The notes under the pieces are model-generated. The model was not told where the DNA came from and did not search any database. It worked only from the letters and a program-made list of their open reading frames with translations. Of a DNA stretch of 64,000 nt, positions 43,915 to 52,802 are shown in pieces. A program made the translations under genes and the position numbers. The stretch's first letter is position 1. Each line of letters begins with the position of its first letter. This stretch comes from Terrimicrobiaceae bacterium (lineage in GTDB: Bacteria; Verrucomicrobiota; Verrucomicrobiia; Chthoniobacterales; JAATET01): NCBI GenBank assembly GCA_028713285.1, contig JAQTOP010000007.1:1-64000 (forward strand). Reading direction: 5' to 3'.

Positions 43915-45184
43915 TTTTGCGTCGGCCAGGTTCTGAGTAGGCGGGATCGTCGAAGGTGCCAAGCTCCCGCGCGAGGCGGGCGAAGATTTCCAGCACCCGA
44001 TCCAGATCCTCGTCGGTGTGGGTCGCCATGTAACTCGTGCGCACGATGGCCTCGCCGTAACGCACCGCGGGATAGATCGCGGGCGTGGCGAAGATATCCT
44101 CCTCGTATAGGCGCTGGGTGAATTGGAAAGCCCTCGCCTCGCTGCCGATGAGGATCGGCACGATGGGCGTCTGCGTCGTGCCGATCTTGAAACCGATCTG
44201 CCGGAAGCCCTCGTGCATCTTGCGCGTGTTGCGCCACAGCGCATCCATCCGCTCCGGCTCGCTCTGCACGAGCTCGAGCGCCCTGAGCACCCCGCCCACC
44301 ACGGCGGGCGCGAGCGAGGCGGTGAAGATGAAGCAGCGCGCCTTGTGCCGCAGATACTCGATGACCTCGCGCTTGCCGGCGATGAAGCCGCCCATGGAGC
44401 CGAGCGATTTCGAGAACGTGCCCATGACGAGATCGACCTCGTCGTTGAGTCCAAAGTGATGGACGGTGCCCCGGCCAAGCGGGCCGAGCACCCCGAGCGC
44501 GTGGGCCTCATCGATGTAGGTGAGCGCGCCGAATTCCTTCGCGACCTTGAGGATGGGCGGGAGATCGGCGACATCGCCCGACATGCTGAAGATGCCGTCG
44601 AGCACCACGAGCTTGCCGGCGGCCTCGGGCAGGCGCTTGAGGCGATTTTGCAGCGAGACGGCGGAGTTGTGCCGGAAGGGAACGAGCTTCGAGGGGGCGA
44701 ACTGGCAGCCGTCGATGATGCTGGCGTGATTTTCGCGGTCGCACAGGATGGCGTCCTCGTCCTCGACGAGCGTGGCGAGCGCCCCCTGGTTCGCAAAAAA
44801 TCCCGTCGAGAAGAGGAGCACCGATTCGCGCTGCAGGAAGCTGGCAAGCGCCTCCTCGAGGTGCTCGTGGAGGAAAATGTTGCCATTGAGGAGGCGGGAG
44901 CCGGTGCAGCCGGAGCCGAACTTGCGCGCGGCTTCGCAAGCCGCCTCGACCACGCGTTCGTCCTGGGCGAGACCGAGGTAGTTGTTCGACCCGATCATGA
45001 TCTTCGAGGTGCCGTCGCAGACGACACGATCGCCCACCGTGTCGTCGATTCGTCGGAAATACGGATAGAAACCCTGCGCCCGGGCATCGGCGGAGTCCCG
45101 ATAGTCCCGGCACTTCTGTGTTAAGTCTTTCGCCACCTTGGATATAATCGCTCGAACCCTCGCACGAATTTGTGCGGTCGCCAC
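43805..45184 (-). CDS. spt: Serine palmitoyltransferase (alpha-oxoamine synthase)
   Basis: PLP enzyme that condenses L-serine with palmitoyl-CoA or acyl-ACP to 3-ketosphinganine, the committed step of sphingolipid synthesis. 'GTFSKSLGSMGGFIAGKREV' contains the Schiff-base Lys (residue 259), 'TYIDEAHALGVLGPLGRGT' the PLP Asp and His, and 'NNYLGL' the early family signature. Related KBL or AONS enzymes cannot be told apart by motif, but the bCerS and CerR neighbours decide for Spt. The GTG at 45184 has GGAG nine bases before it; the ORF-track TTG start is less likely. The last 35-40 residues run past the usual end, overlapping bcerS. Confidence 0.85.
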   Translation of the reverse strand: MATAQIRARVRAIISKVAKDLTQKCRDYRDSADARAQGFYPYFRRIDDTVGDRVVCDGTSKIMIGSNNYLGLAQDERVVEAACEAARKFGSGCTGSRLLNGNIFLHEHLEEALASFLQRESVLLFSTGFFANQGALATLVEDEDAILCDRENHASIIDGCQFAPSKLVPFRHNSAVSLQNRLKRLPEAAGKLVVLDGIFSMSGDVADLPPILKVAKEFGALTYIDEAHALGVLGPLGRGTVHHFGLNDEVDLVMGTFSKSLGSMGGFIAGKREVIEYLRHKARCFIFTASLAPAVVGGVLRALELVQSEPERMDALWRNTRKMHEGFRQIGFKIGTTQTPIVPILIGSEARAFQFTQRLYEEDIFATPAIYPAVRYGEAIVRTSYMATHTDEDLDRVLEIFARLARELGTFDDPAYSEPGRRKNVFDFSLSYSEGPNAIRESAGDPSRNGSGLHPAVSR

Positions 45185-45321
45185 GCATTTCGACTCCAAA
45201 CGCCGCCGCGTATCAATCAAAAACCGGAATGCCCGTCGATTGGCTCCGGTTGGCAAGGCGGCGCCATGGAGGTTGCGGCGCCGTCCGATGCGGCGTTAAC
45301 CTCCCAAAAATTGTTGCGATC

Positions 45322-46511
45322 ATGAAGAATTCTCCCCGCTTCCGTCGCGAGTCTTTGGTCTGCGCCGCAGTGGCTGACACTCTTGCCGGACCGACCCTGC
45401 CTGCATCGGGCGGGCGCGGCGACGCCGACCTGAGCTTCGGAGGCGAGTCCATCGACCGGATGGTGGCGACCTTCATGCACGAGAACGCGATCGCCGGGAT
45501 GTCTGTCGCCATCGTGCAGGCCCCTACATCACGCGCGCAACCGGCCACGGCGTGGCCGACGCGGAACACCGCACGCTGGCCTCCACGAACACGCTCTTCG
45601 ACATCGGACAAATGGCGGACGCCTATTTCGCGGTTGCCATCCTGCAACTGGTCGAGTCCGGCGCCATCGCGCTCGACGACCCGATTTCCAAATATCTAAA
45701 CGACCTCCCGGCCTCCGCGCGCGGCGTGACCGTGCGGCAGCTCGTCCAGCATCAATCCGGCCTCCGCGCGGGCGGCGATCCGTCGCCGGCCTTCGAGCCG
45801 GGGACACGCTCTGCGGACAGCCCGGTCGATTACGAGCTGCTCCGGCGCTTGATTGCGAAGGCCGGCGGCGGGAGCTGTGAGAAGTTCGTGCGCGACCACC
45901 GGTTCAAGCCGCCGGGGCTCGACCATACATTTTTCGCAAGCGAACTCGATGGCGTCGCCCGCGAGAAACTGGACGGCGATGCTCGTCATCGGGAGTTTCT
46001 CAAAAATCCGCGGCTCATCGATCCCACCGAACCGGCGACCGGCGCCCCGGCGGAAACAGGCGCGCCCGCGCCCGGCGCCATCTACGCCTCGGCGCACGAC
46101 ATCAGCCGGTGGGACGTGGCCCTCGCCGGCGAGGTGCTCATCAAGGATCCCGCACTTCGCAAGCTGATCTACCACCCCGCCAGCCTGAAGGATGGCCGCG
46201 CGACGCCAACTTCGGGCCCGTGGATTTTCCCCGGCCATCCCGGCCTGATGATCTCCACCGGGAGCGCCCGCGGCTTTTCCTCGCTCCCCAGCCGCTTCAC
46301 GCAGCCCGACGAATTGGTCTGCGTCACGCTGCTCGCAAATCGCGAGGGCATGGACCTCACCCAGCTTGCCCGGAAGATCGCCGGCGCCTACGACGCAAAA
46401 ATCGGCCCGCCGCCGCAGGCGGCCGCGTCGCGCGTGCAGCAAAGCCCCTATCCGGTGGCGGAAACCATCGACCGGCTGGAAAAATTCTCCGCGAACAGGG
46501 AGCGACGGTGA
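45322..46511 (+). pseudogene. Frameshifted beta-lactamase-family serine hydrolase
   Basis: Two ORF-track pieces belong together. The first (from the ATG at 45322) reads '...HENAIAGMSVAIVQ' and then leaves frame; the second, read from about 45520 in another frame, gives 'GPYITRATGHGVADAEHRTL' and continues to 46511. A single missing G near 45518 (CAGGCCCC for CAGGGCCCC) explains it. The protein matches class C/AmpH-type hydrolases ('LQLVESGAIALDDPISKYLN', 'VTVRQLVQHQSGL', 'IYASAHDISRWDVALAG'). The catalytic SxxK is 'QMAD' here, so activity seems lost even apart from the frameshift. A sequencing error in a homopolymer is possible. Confidence 0.75.
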
Positions 46512-46810
46512 TGGCGCGCATCGATCACGCGAAGGGCGCGACCGGAGCGGGTCTGGAGCTTCCCCCCACGGAGGAACTCCTCTTCGGAGAAGCCGCCGCC
46601 GGCACGCTTCTCATGCAGGCAGATCCCGCGATCGTTCTCGATCTCCCCCTGCGGGCGGCAGCCTGGGAGGACAAGGGCGAGATCTGGCTCGCCGCGAGCG
46701 ATCCCGCCGAGATCGGCCGCCGCAACGGCATTGCCGGAAAGGACGACCTTCTGTTGAAGATGCGCGCCGGCGTCGATTCCGCGTTGCTCAAGGCCGTCTC
46801 GCCCTGGTGA
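46511..46810 (+). CDS. DUF302-domain protein
   Basis: A 99-aa cytosolic protein resembling DUF302: 'AAGTLLMQADPAIVLDLPLR' and 'AAWEDKGEIWLAASDPAEIG' match the family pattern 'LPLRVxVWEDxxGxVWxSYNDP'. DUF302 proteins are small alpha/beta folds of unknown function. The ATG overlaps the upstream pseudogene stop as TGATG, so it was once, or still is, coupled to it. Confidence 0.7.
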   Translation: MARIDHAKGATGAGLELPPTEELLFGEAAAGTLLMQADPAIVLDLPLRAAAWEDKGEIWLAASDPAEIGRRNGIAGKDDLLLKMRAGVDSALLKAVSPW

Positions 46811-46886
46811 CGCCCGACGCGAAGCGGGCGGTCGGGAGGTTACACCGCTTGCCAGCGCAGGGATTCTCGTCCATTGTCCCCGGCCA

Positions 46887-46960
46887 CGGGGCGTAGCTTA
46901 GCTTGGTAGAGCGCCTGGTTTGGGACCAGGAGGTCGCAGGTTCGAATCCTGTCGCCCCGA
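46887..46960 (+). tRNA. tRNA-Pro (anticodon UGG)
   Basis: A 74-base cloverleaf. The acceptor arms CGGGGCG and CGCCCCG pair perfectly with discriminator A. The D-arm is AGCTTAGCTTGGTAGAGC, the anticodon stem CCTGG/CCAGG encloses the loop TTTGGGA with anticodon TGG at 46921-46923, and the T-arm is GCAGG-TTCGAAT-CCTGT. CCA is not encoded. A run of six T follows at once and may end transcription. Confidence 0.96.
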
Positions 46961-46999
46961 TTTTTTCCGATGCCGCATCGACCACCCGGCTTCCTCACG

Positions 47000-47269
47000 A
47001 TGTTGCGCAGGTTCCTGCGGGCCTCGGCGCGGGAAAGCGCGGCGGCTCTGCGAGGCGATCCCGGAATGCCCCGCGACGAGATCGCCCGACGCCACGCCCT
47101 CTGCCGGTCCGACGCCTGCGGCCAATACCTCGCGCTCGACGACCGCTGCGCAGAGTGCGGATGCAGCGTCGCGAAGAAGGTCGCCTGGCGCACCGCGGAA
47201 TGTCCGCTCGGGCATTGGAAGGCGCTCACGCCGATCCACATTGCGGAAGACAGGCGCCCTCCGCCTTGA
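47000..47269 (+). CDS. Small Cys-rich protein (DUF6171-like)
   Basis: An 89-aa protein with 'CRSDACGQYLALDDRCAECG' and 'TAECPLGHW', six to seven Cys in the spacing of a zinc ribbon-like module. Similar short proteins ('CxxC...RCxxCGC...CPxGKW') are known from bacteria and phages without a known role. The ATG at 47000 fits the typical 'MLxRF' opening of that family better than the ORF-track start at 46970. Confidence 0.6.
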   Translation: MLRRFLRASARESAAALRGDPGMPRDEIARRHALCRSDACGQYLALDDRCAECGCSVAKKVAWRTAECPLGHWKALTPIHIAEDRRPPP

Positions 47270-47311
47270 TCCCGCGGCGCGCCCGTGCGAAACCGGGCTG
47301 CCAAAAATCCG

Positions 47312-47680
47312 ATGCAACGCGCCGTCAATATCCTCGCCGTCCTGTTTCTCATCGCTGCCGGACTTGCGGCGATGGAAGCGGTCAACCTCCTCGCCGGTTT
47401 CCGCCAGACCCGCATTGGAGGCCGGGAGATCACGCAGCCCCACCTGTTCGCCCTGTCGGCCAGCCTGACCTATTGCTGGGCGTTCGCGGCGATCTACCTC
47501 TCACTCGCATGGTCCCTCTGGAATCGGAAAAGGTTGAAGCTCGTCCTGTTTTTTTTGGTCGTTGCGCTGTTCGGATTCAAAACCGGCGCCGTGCTCGCGG
47601 TCGCCACGCTCGTTCTGACCACGCGTCCGGTGGTGCGCGGGAGCTTTCGCGATGGACGCTCGAGCCCATCCGGCGCGTGA
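47312..47680 (+). CDS. Small integral membrane protein, unknown function
   Basis: 122 aa with three hydrophobic segments ('AVNILAVLFLIAAGLAAMEA', 'LTYCWAFAAIYLSLAWSLW', 'KLVLFFLVVALFGFKTGAVL'). The start may alternatively be at 47285, nine codons earlier. No conserved motif is visible. It lies in a short plus-strand run after tRNA-Pro, 50 bases before the large cyclase-like gene. Confidence 0.55.
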   Translation: MQRAVNILAVLFLIAAGLAAMEAVNLLAGFRQTRIGGREITQPHLFALSASLTYCWAFAAIYLSLAWSLWNRKRLKLVLFFLVVALFGFKTGAVLAVATLVLTTRPVVRGSFRDGRSSPSGA

Positions 47681-47730
47681 AGCGGATTCCATCTGGCGCG
47701 CGTGAAAACCGGCGGTAAGCTTCAAAGTCC

Positions 47731-50397
47731 ATGGCCGCGCCCACCGGAACCATCACCTTTCTCTTTAGCGACATCGAGGGCAGCACGCGCCTTTGGGAGC
47801 GGCATCCCGAGGGGATGCGCGTCGCCCTGCGCCGGCACGACGAGATCGTGCGCTCGGCGGCGGAAACGCACGCCGGCTATGTGTTCAAGACCATCGGCGA
47901 CGCATTCTGCGTGGCATTCGACCGCGCGGGCGATGCCGTGGCCGCGGTCGCCGACATCCAACAGGCATTGCATGCGGGCGAATGGGAGGAAACCGGCCCG
48001 CTGATGGTGCGCATGGCGCTCCACGTCGGGGCGGCGGAGTTTCGCGACAACGATTATTTCGGCAACAGCCTCAATCGCGTCGCGCGCATCCTCGCCGCGG
48101 CCCATGGCGGCCAGGTGCTCCTCTCGCTCCCGGTCGAGGAACTCGTGCGCGACCATCTCGCGCCGGGCGTGCTGCTCCGCGATCTCGGCGAGCGCCGGCT
48201 CCGCGATCTCGTGCGCCCCGAGCATTTGTTCCAGCTCGTGCTCGCGGGCCTGCCATCCGAGTTCCCTCCGCTGCGCTCGCTCGAGGTCACGCCAAACAAC
48301 CTGCCCACCCTGCTGAACACCTTTATCGGCCGCGAGCGCGAGCGCGACGAGGTCAAGCGCCTGCTCGGGGCCACGCGCCTGCTCACGCTCACGGGCACCG
48401 GCGGCACCGGCAAGACGCGCCTTGCCCTGCAGGTCGCCGAGGAAATGCTCGGCGACTATCCCGACGGCGTCTGGCTCGTGGAGCTCGCGACGATTTCCGA
48501 TCCCCACCGCATCGTCGAGGTGGCGGCCGGCGCCGTCGGCCTGCGCGAGGAGCCGGACGAGCCCATGCGGGCCACGCTCATCCGCTTCCTCTGCGGACGG
48601 CGCGTCCTCCTCATCCTCGACAACTGCGAGCATGTCCTCGACGAATGCGCGGCCCTTGTCGCGGAAATCCTGCGCGGCTGCAGCACCATCAAGATTCTCG
48701 CCACCAGCCGCCACTCGCTGGGCATAGCGGGCGAGCACACCTGGGCCGTGCCGCCGCTTTCCGTCCTCAATCCCGCGAACGATTTGTTCCAGGTCTCCGA
48801 TATCGTCTCGACGGTCTCGCAATACGAGGCAGTGCGCCTCTTCATCGACCGCGCCGCGGCGGTGAAGCCCGGCTTCGAGGTCACCCGGCAAAACGCCGCC
48901 GCCATCGCGCAAATCTGCTGGCGGCTCGACGGCATCCCGCTCGCCATCGAGCTCGCCGCCGCCCGCGCCCGCGTGCTCACGCCCGAGCAAATCTCCCAGC
49001 GGCTCGACGACCGGTTCCGCCTCCTCACCGGCGGCGGACGCTCCGTGCTGCCGCACCAGCAGACGCTCCGCACGCTCATCGACTGGAGCTACGACCTCCT
49101 CTCCGAGAGCGAACGCGTGCTCTTTCGCCGGCTCGGCGTCTTCGGAGGCGGACGCACCATCGAGGCCATCGAGGCGATCTGCACCGGCGACGGCGTGGAC
49201 GCCTACGACGCGCTCGATCTCCTGCAGCTCCTCGTGGACAAGTCGCTGCTCAGCGTCGAGACGGACGCCGCCGACGCCACCCGCTACACAATGATCGAGT
49301 CCGTCTGGCACTACGCCCGCGAGCGCCTCGAAGCCTCCGGCGAGTTTCCCGCGCTCCGCGACCGCCACCTCGACTACTTCCTCGCGCTCGCCGAGGAGGC
49401 GCGTCCGCAGCTCGAGGGTCGCGACACCGCGCGCTGGCTCGACCTCGTGACCGCCGATCAGTTCAATTTTCGCCTCGCCTTCGAATGGGCCTCCAGGTCG
49501 GAGGCGAACGTGCAGAAGGGTCTGCGCATCGCCGGCGCGCTCACGCGCCACGTCGAGATTCGCGGCAATCTCGAGGAGGCCCGCGCGATTCTGGACCTGC
49601 TGCTCAACGCCCCCGGCGCTGGGGAGCCCACGCTCGCGCGCGCCTACGCGCTCCTCGGCGCAGGCCGCATCGCCTGGTGCCGCGACAGCTCGGAGGAGGC
49701 GCTCGGCTATTACCGCGAAGGCGTCGCGCTGCTGGAGAGATTCGGCCGCCGGCGCGACGCGATCCTGCAAAGCGCTTTCATGGGATTTCTGGAGCGCAAT
49801 CTCGGCCTGCGCGACGGAGTGGAAGCGCGCTTCCAGCGGGCCATCGACGCGGGGCGGGAATTCAACGACGTCGCGCTCACAGCCGTAGGGTTGAACGGCC
49901 TCGGGAGCTGCGCCGCGGACCGGGGAGATTTCGCCCGATCCCGCCGCCTGCGCGAGGAGAGCCTCGCGATCTATCGAGTCACCGGGGATCAGTGGGTCTG
50001 CGGCTACATGCTCTGGGGCCTCGCGCGCGACTGCGTGGCCGCCGGGGACGCCGTCCGCGCTCGCGACGCGCTCGAGGAATGGACCGCCATCGCCCGCAGC
50101 CTCGGCAACCGCTGGATCACGCCCTACCTGCTGCAATTGTTCGGCGGGGTGCTGCTCATCGAAGGGGACATCGCCGCCGCCGCGCGCACTCTCGGCGCCG
50201 CCGAGGCCGGGCGCGAGGCCCTCGGGATCGCGATGGACGCCACCGATCTTGCCGAATGGGAAGCGACCGTCGCGCAACTCGATGAAAAACTCGACCCCAC
50301 GGCCCGTCTGCGCGAGTGGAACGCAGGCCGCAGTCTCGGCGTTTGGGAGGCCATTGACTTTGCCACGCGCGCCCGGCCCCGCGCCGCCGCCGCCTGA
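47731..50397 (+). CDS. Class III cyclase / NB-ARC ATPase / TPR-like regulator
   Basis: 888 aa. The N-terminal 170 residues are an adenylate/guanylate cyclase domain: 'FLFSDIEGSTRLWERH' and 'VFKTIGDAFCVAF' hold the two metal Asp and the Lys, and 'GNSLNRVARILAAAHGG' the Asn/Arg pair, so it looks active. Next is an NB-ARC-type P-loop ('LTGTGGTGKTRLALQVAEEM'; 'VLLILDNCEHVLDEC') with winged-helix region ('LIDWSYDLLSESERVLFRRL'). The C-terminal 300 residues are TPR-like helices. This architecture is common in large ATP-dependent transcriptional or second-messenger regulators; the output and ligand are unknown. Confidence 0.85.
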   Translation: MAAPTGTITFLFSDIEGSTRLWERHPEGMRVALRRHDEIVRSAAETHAGYVFKTIGDAFCVAFDRAGDAVAAVADIQQALHAGEWEETGPLMVRMALHVGAAEFRDNDYFGNSLNRVARILAAAHGGQVLLSLPVEELVRDHLAPGVLLRDLGERRLRDLVRPEHLFQLVLAGLPSEFPPLRSLEVTPNNLPTLLNTFIGRERERDEVKRLLGATRLLTLTGTGGTGKTRLALQVAEEMLGDYPDGVWLVELATISDPHRIVEVAAGAVGLREEPDEPMRATLIRFLCGRRVLLILDNCEHVLDECAALVAEILRGCSTIKILATSRHSLGIAGEHTWAVPPLSVLNPANDLFQVSDIVSTVSQYEAVRLFIDRAAAVKPGFEVTRQNAAAIAQICWRLDGIPLAIELAAARARVLTPEQISQRLDDRFRLLTGGGRSVLPHQQTLRTLIDWSYDLLSESERVLFRRLGVFGGGRTIEAIEAICTGDGVDAYDALDLLQLLVDKSLLSVETDAADATRYTMIESVWHYARERLEASGEFPALRDRHLDYFLALAEEARPQLEGRDTARWLDLVTADQFNFRLAFEWASRSEANVQKGLRIAGALTRHVEIRGNLEEARAILDLLLNAPGAGEPTLARAYALLGAGRIAWCRDSSEEALGYYREGVALLERFGRRRDAILQSAFMGFLERNLGLRDGVEARFQRAIDAGREFNDVALTAVGLNGLGSCAADRGDFARSRRLREESLAIYRVTGDQWVCGYMLWGLARDCVAAGDAVRARDALEEWTAIARSLGNRWITPYLLQLFGGVLLIEGDIAAAARTLGAAEAGREALGIAMDATDLAEWEATVAQLDEKLDPTARLREWNAGRSLGVWEAIDFATRARPRAAAA

Positions 50398-50495
50398 GCC
50401 TGCCCCCGGGCAGAAACGGTCGCGAAAATTCGGTCCGGTGCTTGCAGGCTTTCCGAAACTGGAGTTGGCTCACGGGGTTGCAACCTCGCGAGCCC

Positions 50496-52802
50496 ATGCG
50501 ATTCCACCTGCCCACGCTCCTCGCGTGCATTGCCATCTGCATCGCGTCCCTTCCATCCGGCGCCCCCGCGCAACCGGCCCCGGCCCCTGCGGCTTCCCCT
50601 GCTGCCGAAAAGACGATCTTCCTGATCCGCGGGCCGGACGGGGTCGTCACAGCCATCCGCGCCGTATCCTCCCAGCTCCAGGGCGCGGTGCTCGTGCTTG
50701 TCGGCGCCAACGGCAGCCGCGCCGTGGTGCAGCCCCGAACTGTGATCGGCAAACTGCCCTGGTATTCCGATGAAGAGCTGGCTTCCGGCTCGATCCATCT
50801 CGGCGGACTCGCTGCGGCCTATGAAGCCTCCGCCCTTCGCGTGCCCTCCTTGCGCAAAGCCCTCAATTCCGAAGCCGCCCGCTTCCGCACGATGGAAAAA
50901 TCCCGCGAGGACGAAGTGCTGGGCCGGAAAAAAGCCATCGACGCCCGCATCCAGGCTGCCACGGCGGCAGTTTACGATCCCGCCGCCGGTTATACGATCG
51001 AGGCGCTCGAGGCGCTGTTGCGGGATTCCGATGCCGTCCGCGCCGACATCCCCGACGCCGCGGAGCGCATCGACCTCTGGGCTGCGCCATTCCGCGAGCA
51101 CCTGAAAAAACTCAAGGATGGCAGCCGCTACCTGAACGGCGCCTGGCTCACCGTCGAGGATATGGCGCGGCAGGAGCGAGCCGCGCGCGAGGCCGCATTT
51201 CTCAAGAGCCTGGAATACGAAGTCGAGGGCCTCGCACTCCCGGCGGACGTGGTGGGCTCCGTGCTGAGAACGGCGCTCCTCACGGCGGCAGGAGCGATTC
51301 TTGCCGGCCTCGCATTGATCTGGTTCGCCCGTCAGCGCGCATTGTGGCTCGGAGCGGGGATTCTGCTGCTCGCGGGCGGTCCGGTCGTTCTCGCGGCGAT
51401 GTTTTTCCTGGCCACCCGCGATCCCGGCCACCTCCCTTCGGTGGGTGCCGATGCCGGCGAGCAGCCCCTCGTCGCCGCGCTTTCGCAGGCGGCGGGCGTG
51501 GACGCGTCTCCGCTGGAAAAGCACGATATTCCCGACTCCGCCCTCAACGCTTTCCTGGCACACCATATCAAGGTGCGGCGGCAGGCCGACCCGGGCGGAG
51601 AGGCGGTCGTCCGCGAAGCCCTGGCCGGAACCTTCTCGCCGAACCGGCTCTCGATCTTCGAGCTCGTTCGCAGCCTGGGCCTCAATTGGATCGTGCGCTA
51701 CGACCTGATGATCCACCCGGCCGACGGCAAAACCAATCTCGCCGTGGTGCGGGTGAGGATCGGCGAACTGGACTGCCCCACAGCGCTTTCACAGCAGCTT
51801 TGGAAGAGCCTCGAACCGCAGCTCGCCGCCGTCCTTGCCGCCACGCGGCTCACCGAGCGATTCGCGGTGCAAAGTCCGGTGGACGGCGCGATCCAGCTCG
51901 TCCCCATTACAACAAAGCCGGTCTCCGCCCAGCCCATGCCGGCGCCCGCGGAGCCCGTCGCCGCAAGCCTCCCCGCAGTTCACGCACCGGACTCCGCCGG
52001 CGATCTCCCTCCGATTGGAAAATCGAGTGGACCGAGGCCGATCACTGCGCTCGCCGATTGGGCCAGCGTCGAACCGGTCTTCCGCGATGGCGCCGGCGAC
52101 ATCATCCCTCGCGACCCCGCCGACCCCGCGGCGACCCGGGCGAATTCCTGGGGCCGCAACGACATCGTGCAGGCAAAAGTCACGTCCGATTCGCGAAATT
52201 TCTACTTCTATGTCGAATCCGCCGAGCCGCTCACCGCGCCCAACGACCGTCAATTCAAGGACGAGACGGACACCGCCCTCCCGGTCTCTGCAGGCGGGAA
52301 GACTCGCGGGGATCTCCGAAATTTCGGCCTGACGAAATCCGAGGTCGATGCCCGCCTCGAGCCCTATACGGCATGGATGCAGCTCCTGATCGACGCCGAC
52401 TGCAACGCTGCGACCGGCTGGTTCGGCTACGACTACGTGGTCAACCGCGCGGCCCCGGGTCCGAAGGGCGCGGTGCTCGAGCGCTACGATGCCGGGACGC
52501 ACGCATGGAGCAAGGTCGCGGACGTGGGCATGGTCATCAATCGCAACCGAATGGCCCTGTCGATTCCGCGTTCGCTTTGCCCCGAAGCCGCCGGTTCCCC
52601 GGTAAAGCTGGATTTCAAATGGACGGATAACGTGCCGCTCGACAGGGTCAAGAGCCCGGACGACTTCGCGCTCTATGGCGATGTCGCGCCGAATGCCGCG
52701 CGCAATTATCACTTCGAGCAAGGCACGGGACCCGGCGGCGCGCCCGGTCAACCCGGCGTCATCACGCGGATGAGCCTGCAGAATCTGCCGGCGATCGAAT
52801 GA
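50496..52802 (+). CDS. Large exported membrane protein, unknown function
   Basis: 768 aa from the ATG at 50496. A signal peptide 'LPTLLACIAICIASLPSGAP' comes first; then a helical region (about 130-250), two membrane helices near residues 265-310 ('VLRTALLTAAGAILAGLALI', 'LWLGAGILLLAGGPVVLAAM'), a domain with an unfamiliar alpha/beta pattern, a Pro-rich linker, and a C-terminal beta-rich domain ('DSRNFYFYVESAEPLTAPND', 'WMQLLIDADCNAATGWFGYD') that resembles carbohydrate-binding DOMON/CBM9-like modules. It is 4 bases overlapped with the transglutaminase gene. The function cannot be named. Confidence 0.65.
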   Translation: MRFHLPTLLACIAICIASLPSGAPAQPAPAPAASPAAEKTIFLIRGPDGVVTAIRAVSSQLQGAVLVLVGANGSRAVVQPRTVIGKLPWYSDEELASGSIHLGGLAAAYEASALRVPSLRKALNSEAARFRTMEKSREDEVLGRKKAIDARIQAATAAVYDPAAGYTIEALEALLRDSDAVRADIPDAAERIDLWAAPFREHLKKLKDGSRYLNGAWLTVEDMARQERAAREAAFLKSLEYEVEGLALPADVVGSVLRTALLTAAGAILAGLALIWFARQRALWLGAGILLLAGGPVVLAAMFFLATRDPGHLPSVGADAGEQPLVAALSQAAGVDASPLEKHDIPDSALNAFLAHHIKVRRQADPGGEAVVREALAGTFSPNRLSIFELVRSLGLNWIVRYDLMIHPADGKTNLAVVRVRIGELDCPTALSQQLWKSLEPQLAAVLAATRLTERFAVQSPVDGAIQLVPITTKPVSAQPMPAPAEPVAASLPAVHAPDSAGDLPPIGKSSGPRPITALADWASVEPVFRDGAGDIIPRDPADPAATRANSWGRNDIVQAKVTSDSRNFYFYVESAEPLTAPNDRQFKDETDTALPVSAGGKTRGDLRNFGLTKSEVDARLEPYTAWMQLLIDADCNAATGWFGYDYVVNRAAPGPKGAVLERYDAGTHAWSKVADVGMVINRNRMALSIPRSLCPEAAGSPVKLDFKWTDNVPLDRVKSPDDFALYGDVAPNAARNYHFEQGTGPGGAPGQPGVITRMSLQNLPAIE

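Noticed and set aside
42781-44886. 701-aa minus-strand ORF as a single protein
   Set aside because: Only the last 377 residues match the bCerS-like family; the front is an out-of-frame reading of spt.
46840-47433. Minus-strand ORFs covering tRNA-Pro
   Set aside because: They read through the tRNA and out of frame with the plus-strand small genes; no domain present.
47722-50277. 851-aa minus-strand ORF opposite the cyclase gene
   Set aside because: Antisense shadow of a gene with good domain motifs; no recognisable motif of its own.
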